Assembly: GCF_030161235.1 (NCBI RefSeq)
Contig: NZ_BSPW01000036.1
Location: 62,001-126,000 of the forward strand
DNA length: 64,000 nt
Reading direction: 5' to 3'
Origin: Vibrio zhanjiangensis
GTDB lineage: Bacteria; Pseudomonadota; Gammaproteobacteria; Enterobacterales; Vibrionaceae
The stretch's first letter is position 1. Every line of letters starts with the position of its first letter. Both the position numbers and the translations under genes were made by a program. The notes beneath the pieces were generated by a model. The model was not told the origin of the DNA and made no database searches. It worked only from the letters and a program-made list of their open reading frames with translations. This document shows positions 21,802 through 32,988 of this stretch, piece after piece.

Positions 21802-23121
21802 TCAAGCCTTAACGAATAGTGCCATGGATTCTAAATGGCTTGTGTGGGGAAACATATCCAACATTCCCAGTCGCTTCAACTCATAACCTTGATTGAGTAA
21901 ACGGTGAGAATCTCGCGCCAAAGTAGCCGGATTGCAAGACACATACACCACCCGTTTAGCCCCTAAAGCAGACATTTGCTCTACAATACTCTGAGCGCCA
22001 GCTCTTGCTGGGTCGAGCAGTATTTTATCAAATTTGTGCTTTGCCCACGGCTGCTCTGACACATCTTGTTCCAAATTAGCTTGAAAAAATGTCGCATTTT
22101 CAATCTTGTTTACCTGGGCATTTTGAGTCGCCTTATCAACCATCTCATCAACGCCTTCAACTCCGATGACTGACTTCACTTGTTTGGCCATAGGTAAACT
22201 AAAATTCCCTAACCCACAAAACAAATCTAGCACTCTGTCCTGCGGCGAAAGTTCCAGCCAGTCTAAAGCCTGCATCACCATTTGGGCATTAACCTCTTGG
22301 TTAACCTGAATAAAGTTGTTCGGTTCAAATGGAATCGTCAGCCCAGTCTCTTTGTAAACACCTGATTGACCAAATTCGAGCACTAGGTCCTCACTCGTTG
22401 GCATCACATACAAACTCATTTTCCGAATTTTAACAAAATTGAGCAAAGCTTGCCGATCTCCATTTGATAATGGTTGAGTATGACGCAGCACAAGAATGCA
22501 TGTGTTGTCGGCTTTGACTAATTCTACATGACCAATATGCTCTGGCTGAGAAAAAGCCTGCAACAATTGGTATAAATCTGGCAATACCGCATTCAGTTCA
22601 GGCACTAAAACAGGGCAATCGGTTAGGGTAACTATATCCTTGCTGTGTTTTTTACGAAAACCAAACTTGAGCTGGTGTGTTTTTTTATCTCGCAATACAC
22701 TCACTCGCGCCCGTCGGCGATACCCCTTTGTCTGTCCAACGATCGGTGGTTCTAGATCTAGCGTTTTCCCAGCAAATTTTCTCATCAGCTGACTCAAAGT
22801 CTGCTGTTTGTACTCCCACTGACTTTGGCTACTTAAATGCTGAAAATTACAACCACCACATTGCTCATAATGGGAACAAAATGGCTGGATACGTTTTTCA
22901 CTTGGAAGCAAAACTTTAATTAAGGATGCTCGTGAAAACTTACTTTTACTCTCGGTTAGCTGAGCTAAAACTTGTTCTTTGGGCAATGCCCCTTCAACAA
23001 AAATAGGTTTGTTGTTTTGATAGGCGATACCTGCACCATGATGATCAAGCTTTTCGATGGTCAGTGCTTGATGCTTGGTATTCAATTGAGTTTTCTTTTT
23101 GGGTTGGAAGAAACGCGCCAT
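21802..23121 (-). CDS. rlmD: 23S rRNA (uracil-1939-C5) methyltransferase RlmD
   Basis: 439-residue SAM-dependent methyltransferase. An N-terminal TRAM domain (about 15-75) precedes the 4Fe-4S cysteines [10 protein letters not shown] (near 82-91) plus one further Cys near residue 168. The Rossmann methyltransferase fold has [13 protein letters not shown] near residue 300 and the catalytic CNPATLARD near 395. Length fits E. coli RlmD (433). It is upstream of relA in the same direction and divergent from barA, the arrangement seen in E. coli. Confidence 0.96.
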   Translation of the reverse strand: MARFFQPKKKTQLNTKHQALTIEKLDHHGAGIAYQNNKPIFVEGALPKEQVLAQLTESKSKFSRASLIKVLLPSEKRIQPFCSHYEQCGGCNFQHLSSQSQWEYKQQTLSQLMRKFAGKTLDLEPPIVGQTKGYRRRARVSVLRDKKTHQLKFGFRKKHSKDIVTLTDCPVLVPELNAVLPDLYQLLQAFSQPEHIGHVELVKADNTCILVLRHTQPLSNGDRQALLNFVKIRKMSLYVMPTSEDLVLEFGQSGVYKETGLTIPFEPNNFIQVNQEVNAQMVMQALDWLELSPQDRVLDLFCGLGNFSLPMAKQVKSVIGVEGVDEMVDKATQNAQVNKIENATFFQANLEQDVSEQPWAKHKFDKILLDPARAGAQSIVEQMSALGAKRVVYVSCNPATLARDSHRLLNQGYELKRLGMLDMFPHTSHLESMALFVKA

Positions 23122-23291
23122 AACTCTGTTCTTTGCCTTGTTACAATTGCTCGTTATTGGTATCCAAGTATCACCTTTTCATACCTGAATGATTGTCTGA
23201 GCCGAGCGAGTTTATTATGCTTAAGTATTCGACGGCTTCTTTTTGCATGGAAGTTATTTTCCCATATCCATACCACGATGTTTAGATAATA

Positions 23292-26066
23292 ATGACCAGA
23301 TATGGCTTACGCGCCCGCGTTATTACACTTACCTTAGCGCCAACCTTAATCATTGGCTTGCTGTTGAGTGCATTTTTTTCATTTAACCGCTATCACGATC
23401 TTGAAAAACAGGTGATGAACTCGGGCTTAAGTATTGTCGAACCTCTAGCCATTGCTAGTGAAGACGGTTTAAAAAGCAACAGCCGTGAAGCAGTCAGACG
23501 AATTATCAGCTATGCTCACCGCAAAAATTCTAAATTTGTTCGAAGCATTGCCGTTTTTGATTACAACCATGAACTGTTTGTTACCTCTAACTTTCATCCC
23601 AATTTTGAATCTCTGACTTTCCCTCGAAATGAACCCATCCCTCTCCTTGTTACTTCTGATTTGGAGGGAAACACGCTCATTCTGAGGGCACCTATAGTAG
23701 CAGAATCAGGACTACTTGCGGCAGCGAAAGGACAAAATAATAATGCTGCATTGGGCTATATCGCTATAGAACTGGATCTCTCTTCACTTCGGCTTCAACA
23801 ATACCAAGAAGTTTTTTCTGCCTTCCTAGTGTTAGTTTCGGGACTCGGTCTATCTGCGGTCTTTGCTCACCGATTAATGCATGATGTCACTCGCCCTATC
23901 TCACATATGAAAAATATGGTCGACCGGATTCGTCGCGGACATTTGGATGTGAGAATTGAAGGCAAAATGCACGGTGAATTAGACACACTCAAAAATGGTA
24001 TCAATGCCATGGCCGTGTCGTTATCTGAGTATCATGTCGAGATGCAACACAGTATAGATCAAGCCACATCAGATCTAAGAGAAACACTCGAACAGCTTGA
24101 AATCCAGAATGTTGAGCTAGATATTGCCAAAAAGCGTGCTCAAGAGGCCGCGAGAGTCAAATCTGAGTTTTTGGCTAACATGTCTCATGAACTCCGTACA
24201 CCTCTTAACGGTGTGATTGGCTTTACTCGTCAAATGCTCAAAACCAAGCTAACCAACAACCAAACTGATTACCTACAAACCATTGAGAAATCAGCTAATA
24301 ATCTACTTTCCATTATTAACGATATTCTTGACTTCTCAAAACTTGAAGCAGGAAAACTCGCGCTGGAAAATATTCCATTTGATTTTCAAGAGTCACTAGA
24401 GGAAGTGGTTAGCTTACAAGCAACCAGTGCCCACGAAAAAGGTCTTGAAGTGACACTCAAAATTGATCCTAAAATACCTGTAGGTGTGGTAGGAGATCCA
24501 CTGCGCATTCAACAAGTTCTGACTAATTTAGTTGGTAATTCTATCAAGTTTACTGAACGCGGAAACATAGATATCAGCGTTGAACTACGCTCTCAAAAAG
24601 AAGACCTCATCGAACTACAGTTTATGGTTCGCGACACGGGTATCGGTATTTCAGAAAGACAGCAAGCTCAACTTTTCCAAGCGTTCAGCCAAGCGGATGC
24701 GAGCATTTCTCGCCGCTATGGTGGGACAGGTTTGGGACTGGTTATTACGCAAAAACTCGTGGGTCAAATGGGCGGTGAGATTAGTCTTACCAGTCGGCTT
24801 CACCAAGGCTCTACATTCTGGTTCACCTTAAAGCTCCATTCAACGGATATGCCAGTTAATGGTTTGGTAGAAGCCCAGTCTCTTAAACAGCGTACTTTGC
24901 TACTGATAGAACCCAATATGCAAGCGGCATCTGTTATCCAACAATACCTGACTCAAGAAGGTTTGAATGTCACTTATCGCTCGTCAGTGCCAGATGACGA
25001 GGAAAATTGTTATGATTACATTTTGCTAAATTTAGCACCAAACAAAACCAACTCGTTAGAACAAGTTGAAATCTGGGTCCAGCAAGTCAAACAATGTGCC
25101 CCTCATGTGGTTGTTGGCATTCCTAGCACAAATCTCGCTCTGGCCGATCACCTTATCCAAGCTCATGATGTTGATTGTATTACCAAGCCTCTATCTCGCA
25201 GAAAACTGCTACATATTTTGGCAACAAATCAAGACGCACGCCCAATAGTAGAGCATGAGCCAACATACAGCGAAACACTGCCACTGGTTGTAATGGCTGT
25301 AGACGACAATCCAGCTAACCTCAAATTAATTAGTGCTTTACTGCAAGAAAGAGTCGAGAAGGTTGTGACCCATACCAATGGTCAAGACGCTGTACTTCAA
25401 GCTGAAAAACAAAAATTTGATATTATTTTTATGGATATTCAAATGCCCCATATGGATGGGGTCACTGCATGTCATAAAATCAAAACGACGCAATTCAATG
25501 CCAACACCCCTGTCATCGCAGTTACGGCGCATGCAATGACAGGAGAAAGAGATAGATTACTTAGAGCAGGTATGGACGATTACCTCACTAAGCCCATCGA
25601 AGAGCATGTCCTTCAACATGTACTAATACATTGGGGAAAATCAAAACACGAAGAGAGTACGTGTGGTAATGACACCACAGTTAAAAACAACTCTCCTGAT
25701 AATATAAGCCTAAACCATTCAATGACTATCGATTGGCAAGCTGCACTAAAACAATCGGCAAACAAAGCGGAACTTGCACGAGATATGCTACAAATGCTCA
25801 TCGACTACATACCTGAAGTCAGAGAAGTGGTGGCGTCGTCATTGACCCAGAAAGGTGTCGACAATAAAACGTTACTTCACTGTATTCACAAGCTTCACGG
25901 TAGTAGCGCTTACTGTGGCGTGCCTCGACTCAAACAAATTTGTGCCACGATAGAGAAAGCGCTTAATTCTGGCTCAAGCATCGAAGAGCTTGAGCCAGAA
26001 TTATTTGAGTTACAAGATGAGATGGAAATGGTGACGAAAAGTGCTGCACATTATTTAGATTCGTAG
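23292..26066 (+). CDS. barA: Hybrid sensor histidine kinase BarA/VarS
   Basis: 924-residue tripartite sensor kinase. Order: N-terminal membrane helix (about 9-29), periplasmic domain (about 30-165), second membrane helix (about 168-190), HAMP (about 190-245), HisKA with [13 protein letters not shown] (His near residue 299), HATPase with DTGIGIS and GGTGLGL, a receiver domain near 667-785 (AVDDN, phospho-Asp in [10 protein letters not shown] near 714, TKP), and a C-terminal Hpt domain with [11 protein letters not shown] (His near 869). In Vibrio this protein (VarS) signals through VarA/UvrY to Csr small RNAs. The partner regulator is not in this window. The 3' end overlaps the convergent acpS by 16 bp. 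Confidence 0.95.
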   Translation: MTRYGLRARVITLTLAPTLIIGLLLSAFFSFNRYHDLEKQVMNSGLSIVEPLAIASEDGLKSNSREAVRRIISYAHRKNSKFVRSIAVFDYNHELFVTSNFHPNFESLTFPRNEPIPLLVTSDLEGNTLILRAPIVAESGLLAAAKGQNNNAALGYIAIELDLSSLRLQQYQEVFSAFLVLVSGLGLSAVFAHRLMHDVTRPISHMKNMVDRIRRGHLDVRIEGKMHGELDTLKNGINAMAVSLSEYHVEMQHSIDQATSDLRETLEQLEIQNVELDIAKKRAQEAARVKSEFLANMSHELRTPLNGVIGFTRQMLKTKLTNNQTDYLQTIEKSANNLLSIINDILDFSKLEAGKLALENIPFDFQESLEEVVSLQATSAHEKGLEVTLKIDPKIPVGVVGDPLRIQQVLTNLVGNSIKFTERGNIDISVELRSQKEDLIELQFMVRDTGIGISERQQAQLFQAFSQADASISRRYGGTGLGLVITQKLVGQMGGEISLTSRLHQGSTFWFTLKLHSTDMPVNGLVEAQSLKQRTLLLIEPNMQAASVIQQYLTQEGLNVTYRSSVPDDEENCYDYILLNLAPNKTNSLEQVEIWVQQVKQCAPHVVVGIPSTNLALADHLIQAHDVDCITKPLSRRKLLHILATNQDARPIVEHEPTYSETLPLVVMAVDDNPANLKLISALLQERVEKVVTHTNGQDAVLQAEKQKFDIIFMDIQMPHMDGVTACHKIKTTQFNANTPVIAVTAHAMTGERDRLLRAGMDDYLTKPIEEHVLQHVLIHWGKSKHEESTCGNDTTVKNNSPDNISLNHSMTIDWQAALKQSANKAELARDMLQMLIDYIPEVREVVASSLTQKGVDNKTLLHCIHKLHGSSAYCGVPRLKQICATIEKALNSGSSIEELEPELFELQDEMEMVTKSAAHYLDS

Positions 26067-26434
26067 ATAACGGTGGCCACCGCATAGTGGCGCTCATCAG
26101 ATATCGACAAGTGAATGTGTGCGACTTGTTTTGCTAGCGCAATCTCAAATGCCTTACCAGATAATGACAAATAGGGAGCACCATATTGGTCATTGGTAAT
26201 AGTAAAATCATGAAATGTGACACCTTGAGCAATGCCTGTCCCTAGCGCCTTAGATGCCGCTTCTTTCGCTGCAAATCGCTTGGCTAAAAACCGAGCTTGC
26301 TGTTTTAAAGTCTGAAATTTCTCAAGCTCTTGCTCAGTTAATACCCGTCGTGCAAAACTGTCGCCAGAGCGATGGAAAGCTTTCTCAATCCGCTCTATCT
26401 CAGTAATATCTGTACCAATACCTACAATCGCCAT
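26051..26434 (-). CDS. acpS: Holo-[acyl-carrier-protein] synthase AcpS
   Basis: 127-residue cytoplasmic phosphopantetheinyl transferase that activates apo-ACP with CoA. The family motifs are present: [13 protein letters not shown] at the start (metal-binding Asp) and [16 protein letters not shown] near residue 53 (catalytic Glu and Lys). The gene starts 5 bp after the pdxJ stop, so the pair is very likely cotranscribed, the usual pdxJ-acpS arrangement. Its last 16 bp overlap barA on the other strand. Confidence 0.96.
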   Translation of the reverse strand: MAIVGIGTDITEIERIEKAFHRSGDSFARRVLTEQELEKFQTLKQQARFLAKRFAAKEAASKALGTGIAQGVTFHDFTITNDQYGAPYLSLSGKAFEIALAKQVAHIHLSISDERHYAVATVIYESK

Positions 26435-26439
26435 CTTAG

Positions 26440-27171
26440 TTACTTACGTGCTTCAACCATTAGCGCTTTCATATCAGCAACCGCTTTATGCAGACCATCA
26501 AAAGCCGCGCGGCCAATAATTGAGTGGCCAATATTGAGCTCATAAATTTCAGGGATAGCAGCAATTGGAGCAACATTATGATAAGTCAAACCATGCCCAG
26601 CATTGACAGTGATACCCAAATCAGCAGCATAGCTCGCACCCGCTGCAATTTTTTTCAGCTCATCTTGCTGGTCAGCATCATTTTCCGCATCCGCATAGTG
26701 CCCAGTATGAAGCTCAATATATGGCGCACCACACGCTTTCGCTGCATCAATCTGCTCTCTATCTGCATCGATAAACAAAGACACTTTAATTCCAGCATCA
26801 GTCAAGGTTTTGGTCGCTGCTTTGATTTTCTCTAAATGTCCAACAACATCCAGTCCACCTTCTGTTGTCAGCTCTTCACGCTTTTCAGGCACTAGGCAGA
26901 CATACTCAGGTTGAGTTTTTAGCGCAATTTCAACCATCTCATCTGTCACTGCCATTTCAAGATTCATGCGAGTTTGGATGGTTTCACGTAAAATATGCAC
27001 ATCGCGATCTTTTATGTGGCGACGATCTTCCCTTAGGTGGATCGTAATACCATCCGCTCCTGCACGCTCCGCTATTTCAGCGGCATGAACAGGATCAGGA
27101 TATCTGGTTCCACGAGCGTTGCGCAGCGTCGCAATGTGGTCAATGTTCACACCCAGATAAATAGAACTCAT
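26440..27171 (-). CDS. pdxJ: Pyridoxine 5'-phosphate synthase PdxJ
   Basis: 243-residue TIM-barrel enzyme closing the pyridine ring from 1-deoxyxylulose-5-phosphate and 3-amino-2-oxopropyl phosphate in vitamin B6 synthesis. Motifs: [16 protein letters not shown] at the N-terminus, [16 protein letters not shown] near residue 34, [16 protein letters not shown] near 92, and the C-terminal [13 protein letters not shown] phosphate-binding loop. Its ATG overlaps the recO stop by 4 bp, and acpS follows 5 bp later. Confidence 0.97.
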   Translation of the reverse strand: MSSIYLGVNIDHIATLRNARGTRYPDPVHAAEIAERAGADGITIHLREDRRHIKDRDVHILRETIQTRMNLEMAVTDEMVEIALKTQPEYVCLVPEKREELTTEGGLDVVGHLEKIKAATKTLTDAGIKVSLFIDADREQIDAAKACGAPYIELHTGHYADAENDADQQDELKKIAAGASYAADLGITVNAGHGLTYHNVAPIAAIPEIYELNIGHSIIGRAAFDGLHKAVADMKALMVEARK

Positions 27172-27896
27172 TTTTCGATACTCCGTGGTTTGGGGACTAA
27201 TACTTGCGTAAATAATTCCCTACTTTTTAATGGTTTACCGCCAAGATAAGGCTTTAATGCCATGCGTGTAAAGCGCTTTGCTGCTTTTAATTGCTCTTTT
27301 GTCGTAAATCTACGTTCGCTAATAGCAATCAACTCATTACCCCAAAAGGTCAGATTATCTTTTCGTATTGAAGCAATAAAACCTTTTTGCGCTCGATAAC
27401 TGTAGGTCATATCAGGCTCAATAAGCTCTCCAGTCCCCGCACAGTGCAGAAAGTCAACGCCATACCCCATTGCTGACAGAAGTGATAATTCAAAGCGCCT
27501 TAAAGCAGGCTCAGGATTTTCGCACTGAGCCAGTTCAGTGAGCGCAGCCAAATAATCATGAAACAAACCAGGCATAGGAACTTCAGCCATCAAAACTCTT
27601 GCTAACAGCTCGTTTACATACATTGCTGAATACAGGGTAAGGCCAGAAAGAGGTAGACCGAGACTAATAGGTTCTGCATGGCGCAGTGTTTTCATCGCCC
27701 CCTTGCCTGACCATTTTAGCAGCAAAGGGGTAAACGGCTGAAGCGCTCCTTTAAGTTGAGAGCGTTTGCTTCGAGCGCCTTTGGACATCAATGTCTGCCG
27801 CCCATATTCCTCACTAAATACATCAAGGATAAGGCTTGACTCGCTGTAAGGACGTCGATGAAGCACAAAACAACGTTGTAAGCCTTCTGCAATCAT
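27168..27896 (-). CDS. recO: DNA repair protein RecO
   Basis: 242-residue recombination mediator that works with RecF and RecR to load RecA on SSB-coated gaps. An N-terminal OB fold ([23 protein letters not shown]) is followed by a helical domain. The start at 27896 is chosen because GGACGGGAAAAA precedes that ATG, the length then equals typical RecO, and a hairpin (27917-27936) would otherwise fall inside the coding region; a longer reading to 27968 is possible but unlikely. It overlaps pdxJ by 4 bp. Confidence 0.93.
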   Translation of the reverse strand: MIAEGLQRCFVLHRRPYSESSLILDVFSEEYGRQTLMSKGARSKRSQLKGALQPFTPLLLKWSGKGAMKTLRHAEPISLGLPLSGLTLYSAMYVNELLARVLMAEVPMPGLFHDYLAALTELAQCENPEPALRRFELSLLSAMGYGVDFLHCAGTGELIEPDMTYSYRAQKGFIASIRKDNLTFWGNELIAISERRFTTKEQLKAAKRFTRMALKPYLGGKPLKSRELFTQVLVPKPRSIEK

Positions 27897-27916
27897 TTTT
27901 TCCCGTCCAAAGAATA

Positions 27917-27936
27917 AAGGAGCCAAGTGGCTCCTT
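27917..27936 (-). terminator. Hairpin between era and recO (possible partial terminator)
   Basis: AAGGAGCC pairs perfectly with GGCTCCTT around a 4-nt loop; on the minus strand it is followed by TATTCTTTGG, a poor U-tract. It may attenuate or punctuate the rnc-era-recO-pdxJ-acpS transcript rather than end it. Confidence 0.45.
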
Positions 27937-27974
27937 ATCTGTGTGATGCTGGAGCAATAAAGGCTCACACCAAA

Positions 27975-28949
27975 TTAAAGATCATCGATATACCCTAACG
28001 ATCTCAAGGCTCGTTCATCGTCAGCCCAACCTGATTTCACTTTAACCCAAGTTTCCAAATATACTTTGCGACCAAACAATTCTTCCATATCTAGACGAGC
28101 CTCTCGTCCTATGGTCTTAATTTTCTCGCCGCCTTTCCCTATGACCATTTTTTTCTGGCCACTACGTTCTACAAGGATCAAAGCATTAATGTGGAACCCA
28201 TCTGTATCAGGGTTGTAGTCAAAGCGCTCAATTTCTACAGTGACAGAATAAGGTAATTCTTCACCGGTAAACCTCATCAACTTCTCTCGAACAATCTCAG
28301 ACGCCATAAAACGCTGGGAACGATCCGTGACGTATTCTTCTGGAAAGTGATGCGTTGCTTTAGGTAAATGCTCTCGAACATGTTTACGTAACACGTCAAT
28401 ATTTTTACCGTGCTTGGCAGAGATTGGCACCACATCGACAAATTCCATCCGTTTGGACATTTCCATCATATGCAGCATGACCTCGTTTCGGTCTTGAACG
28501 TTATCAACCTTGTTCACACACAGTACAACTGGGAAGTTAGACTTCTGAAGCTTAGTGAGCACCATCTCATCATCGCTTGTCCAGTGAGTTCCATCGACGA
28601 GGAAAAACACCAAATTCACATCACTAAGCGACGAGTTTGCCGCTCGGTTCATCAGGCGGTTAATCGCTCGCTTTTCCTCGATATGTAGACCTGGGGTATC
28701 GACATAAATGGCTTGATAGTCACCCTGAGTGTCGACGCCCATAATTCGGTGACGCGTCGTCTGTGGTTTCCGCGAAGTTATCGAAATCTTTTGCCCAAGA
28801 ATTCGATTTAACAGTGTTGATTTGCCGACATTTGGTCGCCCCACTATGGCGATAAAACCACAATGTTGGTTGTCTGGAGCGCTTTTTTCGCCACTCGTTG
28901 CGAAAAAAGCGTCAATGTCAAATTCGTTTTTGTCCGATGAATCAGTCAT
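27975..28949 (-). CDS. era: GTPase Era
   Basis: 324-residue GTPase that binds the 3' end of 16S rRNA and checkpoints 30S assembly. GTPase motifs in order: GRPNVGKST (G1, near residue 37), DTPG (G3, near 84), NKVD (G4, near 146), SAKHGK (G5). A C-terminal KH domain follows (about 230-315) with [13 protein letters not shown]. It has a slightly longer N-terminal extension than E. coli Era (301). It overlaps rnc by 8 bp, the classic rnc-era pair. Confidence 0.97.
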   Translation of the reverse strand: MTDSSDKNEFDIDAFFATSGEKSAPDNQHCGFIAIVGRPNVGKSTLLNRILGQKISITSRKPQTTRHRIMGVDTQGDYQAIYVDTPGLHIEEKRAINRLMNRAANSSLSDVNLVFFLVDGTHWTSDDEMVLTKLQKSNFPVVLCVNKVDNVQDRNEVMLHMMEMSKRMEFVDVVPISAKHGKNIDVLRKHVREHLPKATHHFPEEYVTDRSQRFMASEIVREKLMRFTGEELPYSVTVEIERFDYNPDTDGFHINALILVERSGQKKMVIGKGGEKIKTIGREARLDMEELFGRKVYLETWVKVKSGWADDERALRSLGYIDDL

Positions 28950-29619
28950 TGCTAAGTTGCTCTAATGCTATTTCTGCAGCCGCTTGTTCTGCCTTGCGGC
29001 GGCTGGTGCCTTTACCAATAACAGACGTTCCTATGCCCGCCACATCACACGAAACAGTAAACTGCTGATTGTGCGCTTCACCTTTAATATTAGTCACTGT
29101 ATAGACAGGTAGTGGTTTTCTTCGCCCTTGCAGAAATTCCTGCAAACGAGTTTTAGGATCTTTTTGCGAGACTCCAGGCTCAATAGCCTCAAGACGCTGT
29201 TGATACCAACTTAGGATAATGCCACGAACAACTTCAATATCACTGTCGAGATAAATGGCACCAATTATAGCTTCAACCGCGTCTGCAAGAATCGAATCAC
29301 GGCGAAAACCGCCACTTTTTAACTCACCTGGACCTAATTTTAAGTAATCTCCAAGCTCGAATTCACGCCCCAATTCAGCGAGAGTATTCCCTCGAACTAA
29401 CGTTGCCCGCATACGGCTCATATCCCCTTCATTAATCTCAGGGAAACGGTGATAAAGATCATCGGCAATGACAAAACTTAAAATTGAATCGCCCAGAAAC
29501 TCTAGACGTTCATTGTGTTTTCCATGAGCGCTGCGATGTGTCAGCGCCAATTGAATAAGCTCAGCATCATTGAAAGAATAGCCAAGCTTTTTTTCTAATT
29601 TAGATATGGGAGAATTCAT
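28942..29619 (-). CDS. rnc: Ribonuclease III
   Basis: 225-residue double-strand-specific endoribonuclease for rRNA and mRNA processing. The N-terminal catalytic domain has the signature [12 protein letters not shown] (near residue 38) and the second acidic pair near residue 114-117. A C-terminal dsRNA-binding domain ends with [21 protein letters not shown]. Length and neighbours (lepB 15 bp upstream, era overlapping downstream) are standard. In E. coli the rnc leader is autocleaved; no such leader hairpin was looked for in detail here. Confidence 0.97.
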   Translation of the reverse strand: MNSPISKLEKKLGYSFNDAELIQLALTHRSAHGKHNERLEFLGDSILSFVIADDLYHRFPEINEGDMSRMRATLVRGNTLAELGREFELGDYLKLGPGELKSGGFRRDSILADAVEAIIGAIYLDSDIEVVRGIILSWYQQRLEAIEPGVSQKDPKTRLQEFLQGRRKPLPVYTVTNIKGEAHNQQFTVSCDVAGIGTSVIGKGTSRRKAEQAAAEIALEQLSND

Positions 29620-29634
29620 GCTCTCTCGATATAT

Positions 29635-30531
29635 TTACTTAATACCACCGATGCGATTAAAACGCACACCTGTTGGGATCCATGAAGGCAAGATACTGTC
29701 AGCATCACGATCAAATTCAAAGCTTATCCATATAGCGACAGCCTTACCAACCAAATTTGCTTCAGGTACAAACCCCCAAAAACGGCTGTCGGAACTGTTG
29801 TCCCTGTTATCGCCCATTGCAAAGTACTGGCCTTGAGGTACCACCCACTCAGTGGTACCACTACGAGGATAGTATTGCTCGATAGGGTTACGAACCAGCG
29901 GATTAACCAAAATATTATGTGCGACATTGCCCAATTGCTCTGTCATTTGAATTTGCTGAATACCTCGATCACGGAACTCACTTTGTTCAACATTAGACAG
30001 TTTAACAGGTTCACACACTGACGTGCCTGCCTTTTGGATACATAACTGTTTATCATCACTATAACGAATCAGATCACCAGGCAAACCAACCACACGCTTG
30101 ATATAGTCGACACTAGGCTGAGGTGGATGCTTAAATACAATGATATCACCACGTTCTGGCTTACCCACATCAACCAATTGAGAGCGCCATACCGGATCTT
30201 TAAGACCATAAGCGTATTTTTCTACTAAGATAAAATCTCCGACGAGCAAGGTTGGCATCATAGAACCCGATGGAATTTGAAATGGCTCATAAATAAATGA
30301 GCGCAACACCAGCACCACTGCAATCACCGGAAAAATAGACACACAGTTTTCAATCCACCATGGCTGCTTAACCACTTTTTCTGTCACTGCAGCATCAAGC
30401 TCTTGAGTTTGAGCTTCGATTGTCGCGAGTTGAGCATGACGTTTTTTCGCAAACACCAACTTTTCCAGTACCCAAACAATACCGGTTACCAAAGTGACAA
30501 TAACTAGGATCAGTGAAAATGTATTCGCCAT
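29635..30531 (-). CDS. lepB: Signal peptidase I (LepB)
   Basis: 298-residue inner-membrane serine protease that cleaves Sec and Tat signal peptides. Two N-terminal membrane segments (about 5-22 and 62-82) are followed by the periplasmic catalytic domain: Ser in IPSGSMMPTL (near residue 92), the general-base Lys in DYIKRVVGLPGD (near 147), and the GDNRDNSSDSR box near 245. It is downstream of lepA (gap 87 bp) and 15 bp upstream of rnc. Confidence 0.97.
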   Translation of the reverse strand: MANTFSLILVIVTLVTGIVWVLEKLVFAKKRHAQLATIEAQTQELDAAVTEKVVKQPWWIENCVSIFPVIAVVLVLRSFIYEPFQIPSGSMMPTLLVGDFILVEKYAYGLKDPVWRSQLVDVGKPERGDIIVFKHPPQPSVDYIKRVVGLPGDLIRYSDDKQLCIQKAGTSVCEPVKLSNVEQSEFRDRGIQQIQMTEQLGNVAHNILVNPLVRNPIEQYYPRSGTTEWVVPQGQYFAMGDNRDNSSDSRFWGFVPEANLVGKAVAIWISFEFDRDADSILPSWIPTGVRFNRIGGIK

Positions 30532-30618
30532 TGACTTCCCTTATCTCTTAAAACACGAAAGTGAAAGAGCCGTAACCCCTTCACTTAGTCATAGGTTAAT
30601 TTATCAGAAAACGATTAT

Positions 30619-32412
30619 CTAATCTTTACCAACATGCAGAATCGCAAGGAAAGCTTCTTGAGGCAGTTCTACGTTTCCGATCTGCTTCATACGCTTTTTA
30701 CCCTCTTTCTGCTTCTTCAATAATTTTTTCTTACGACTTACATCGCCACCATAACATTTTGCAATCACGTTCTTGCGCAGCTGTTTCACCGTAGAACGAG
30801 CAATAATGTGGTTACCTATTGCAGCTTGAATCGCAATATCAAACATCTGGCGAGGAATAAACTCTTTCATCTTTTCGACGAGCTGGCGACCACGAGTTTG
30901 AGAATTATCTTTATGCGTAATCAACGCCAGAGCGTCAACTTTATCACCATTAAGCAGTACATCGACCCGAACCATATTAGACGCTTCAAAGCGCTGGAAA
31001 TTGTAGTCTAATGAAGCATAACCACGCGAAGTTGATTTCAGGCGGTCAAAGAAATCAAGCACGACTTCTGCCATAGGGATATCATAAGTGACTGCGACCT
31101 GATTGCCGTGATAAACCATATCGACTTGGATACCGCGCTTCTCTACACACAAAGTAATAACATTACCTAGATAGTCAGAAGGAACAAGAATATTGCAGCG
31201 GGCAATCGGCTCACGTATTTCGTCAATATCATTCACAGCAGGCAGTTTGGCTGGACTGTCCACATACAGTAGATCGCCATCCGTTTTCTTGACTTCATAT
31301 ACCACGGTCGGTGCGGTAGTGATAAGATCTAAGTCGTACTCCCGCTCAAGACGCTCCTGTATGATTTCCATGTGTAGCATACCCAGGAAACCACAACGAA
31401 AACCAAAACCAAGTGCTGCTGAGTTTTCTGGTTCATAAAACAAAGAAGCATCATTAAGGCTCAGCTTACCCAAGGCATCACGAAAGTTTTCATAATCATC
31501 TGATGATACAGGGAAAAGACCTGCATAAACCTGTGGTTTCACTTTTTTAAAGCCTGGCAACGGCTTTTCGCAGCCATGTTTAGCAAGCGTCAACGTATCA
31601 CCAACTGGAGCACCAAGAATATCCTTGATACCACACACAACCCAGCCCACTTCACCTGTATTTAGTTGAGTCGTATCTTCCTGCTTCGGCGTAAAGATAC
31701 CAAGACGATCCACACCCCAAACTTGACCTGTGCTCATGACTTTGATTTTGTCATTCTTCTTCAAAGTGCCATTTTTAATTCTGACTAAAGAAACAACGCC
31801 AAGATAATTATCAAACCAAGAGTCAATAATCAGTGCTTGCAATGGGGCATTTTCGTCACCTTCAGGTGCGGGGATCGCAGAAACAATATTTTCCAGCACA
31901 TCTTCAATACCCATCCCTGTTTTTGCAGAGCAGCGCGTTGCTTCCATTGCATCAATACCAACAATTTCTTCAATCTCCTCAGCAACACGCTCAGGGTCCG
32001 CTGCTGGCAAATCAATTTTGTTCAAAATAGGGACCACTTCTAGGTCCATTTCAATTGCCGTATAACAGTTTGCGAGGGTCTGAGCTTCAACGCCTTGACC
32101 AGCATCAACGACGAGAAGCGCACCTTCACAAGCAGCAAGAGAGCGAGAAACTTCGTAGGCAAAATCCACATGCCCCGGAGTATCAATGAAATTTAATTGA
32201 TAGGTTTCACCATCTTTGGCCGTATAATTGAGTGTCACACTCTGAGATTTAATAGTGATGCCACGTTCACGCTCCAAGTCCATAGAGTCAAGGACTTGAG
32301 CCGCCATTTCACGGTCACTCAATCCTCCACATACTTGGATCAAACGGTCAGATAGGGTCGACTTACCATGGTCGATGTGGGCGATTATCGAAAAATTACG
32401 AATGTGCTTCAT
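30619..32412 (-). CDS. lepA: Elongation factor 4 (LepA)
   Basis: 597-residue ribosome-dependent translational GTPase able to back-translocate stalled ribosomes. GTPase motifs AHIDHGKST (near residue 11), [16 protein letters not shown] and NKIDLP are followed by EF-G-like domains II, III and V. The unique C-terminal domain ends [14 protein letters not shown]...LPQEAF. Full family length. It is upstream of lepB, as in most gammaproteobacteria. Confidence 0.98.
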   Translation of the reverse strand: MKHIRNFSIIAHIDHGKSTLSDRLIQVCGGLSDREMAAQVLDSMDLERERGITIKSQSVTLNYTAKDGETYQLNFIDTPGHVDFAYEVSRSLAACEGALLVVDAGQGVEAQTLANCYTAIEMDLEVVPILNKIDLPAADPERVAEEIEEIVGIDAMEATRCSAKTGMGIEDVLENIVSAIPAPEGDENAPLQALIIDSWFDNYLGVVSLVRIKNGTLKKNDKIKVMSTGQVWGVDRLGIFTPKQEDTTQLNTGEVGWVVCGIKDILGAPVGDTLTLAKHGCEKPLPGFKKVKPQVYAGLFPVSSDDYENFRDALGKLSLNDASLFYEPENSAALGFGFRCGFLGMLHMEIIQERLEREYDLDLITTAPTVVYEVKKTDGDLLYVDSPAKLPAVNDIDEIREPIARCNILVPSDYLGNVITLCVEKRGIQVDMVYHGNQVAVTYDIPMAEVVLDFFDRLKSTSRGYASLDYNFQRFEASNMVRVDVLLNGDKVDALALITHKDNSQTRGRQLVEKMKEFIPRQMFDIAIQAAIGNHIIARSTVKQLRKNVIAKCYGGDVSRKKKLLKKQKEGKKRMKQIGNVELPQEAFLAILHVGKD

Positions 32413-32448
32413 GATTTAGTGTGACTAAACTCTTAAAAATAGGGACAT

Positions 32449-32473
32449 AAAAAGGCCGCATTTTTGCGGCGCT
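32449..32473 (-). terminator. Intrinsic terminator of the rpoE-rseABC operon
   Basis: Minus-strand GCCGCA-AAAA-TGCGGC followed by CTTTTTAT lies between rseC and lepA. Confidence 0.75.
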
Positions 32474-32517
32474 TCAATAAAGTTGGCAGATTCTAACCAA
32501 TTTCTAAACAATTCGCA

Positions 32518-32988
32518 CTAGCTAATTGGTTCACCTAACACTCGCAACAGTTTGACATCTCGAAGCGATCGCCGCTCAAGTTTAGCCACCAAGCGTTTTG
32601 CACAATATATTCCACCAAGCGTAGCAAGGGCTGAAGACAAAATGGTGAGGCCCTCTCCAAGGTTTAATAAGGGGCTCAGCAGCCATTCACCAGCGATAGC
32701 ACCAAAAATCATTGAGAGCAAAGGCACAAGATAAACGACAACAGCAGACTGCAATATGTCTCTTTCGGCAAGACCTATTTCAACCAATTGCCCCTGTTTA
32801 ACCGGTAAATTAGTATACAAATACCAATGCAAAGACTTGCTTCCCAAAGCCTTGGAGATCATTCCAGTGCCACAGCTTTTTTGCGATGAGCAGCTAGAAC
32901 AACTGGTTTGCTGATCACAGCTTAGCTCCAGAGCATACCCCCCATTAGTCGGAGTGACTGAAGAGACGGTTGCGAGAGCCGTCATCAT
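32518..32988 (-). CDS. rseC: SoxR-reducing system / sigma-E regulator protein RseC
   Basis: 156-residue inner-membrane protein. A Cys-rich N-terminus (CDQQTSCSSCSSQKSCGTG, near residues 24-42) precedes two adjacent membrane helices (about 82-102 and 108-128) and a basic tail. It is the last gene of rpoE-rseA-rseB-rseC; the family is tied both to sigma-E control and to the Rsx/Rnf-like system that reduces SoxR. The start overlaps the rseB stop by 4 bp; a second ATG at the next codon is equally possible. Confidence 0.92.
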   Translation of the reverse strand: MMTALATVSSVTPTNGGYALELSCDQQTSCSSCSSQKSCGTGMISKALGSKSLHWYLYTNLPVKQGQLVEIGLAERDILQSAVVVYLVPLLSMIFGAIAGEWLLSPLLNLGEGLTILSSALATLGGIYCAKRLVAKLERRSLRDVKLLRVLGEPIS

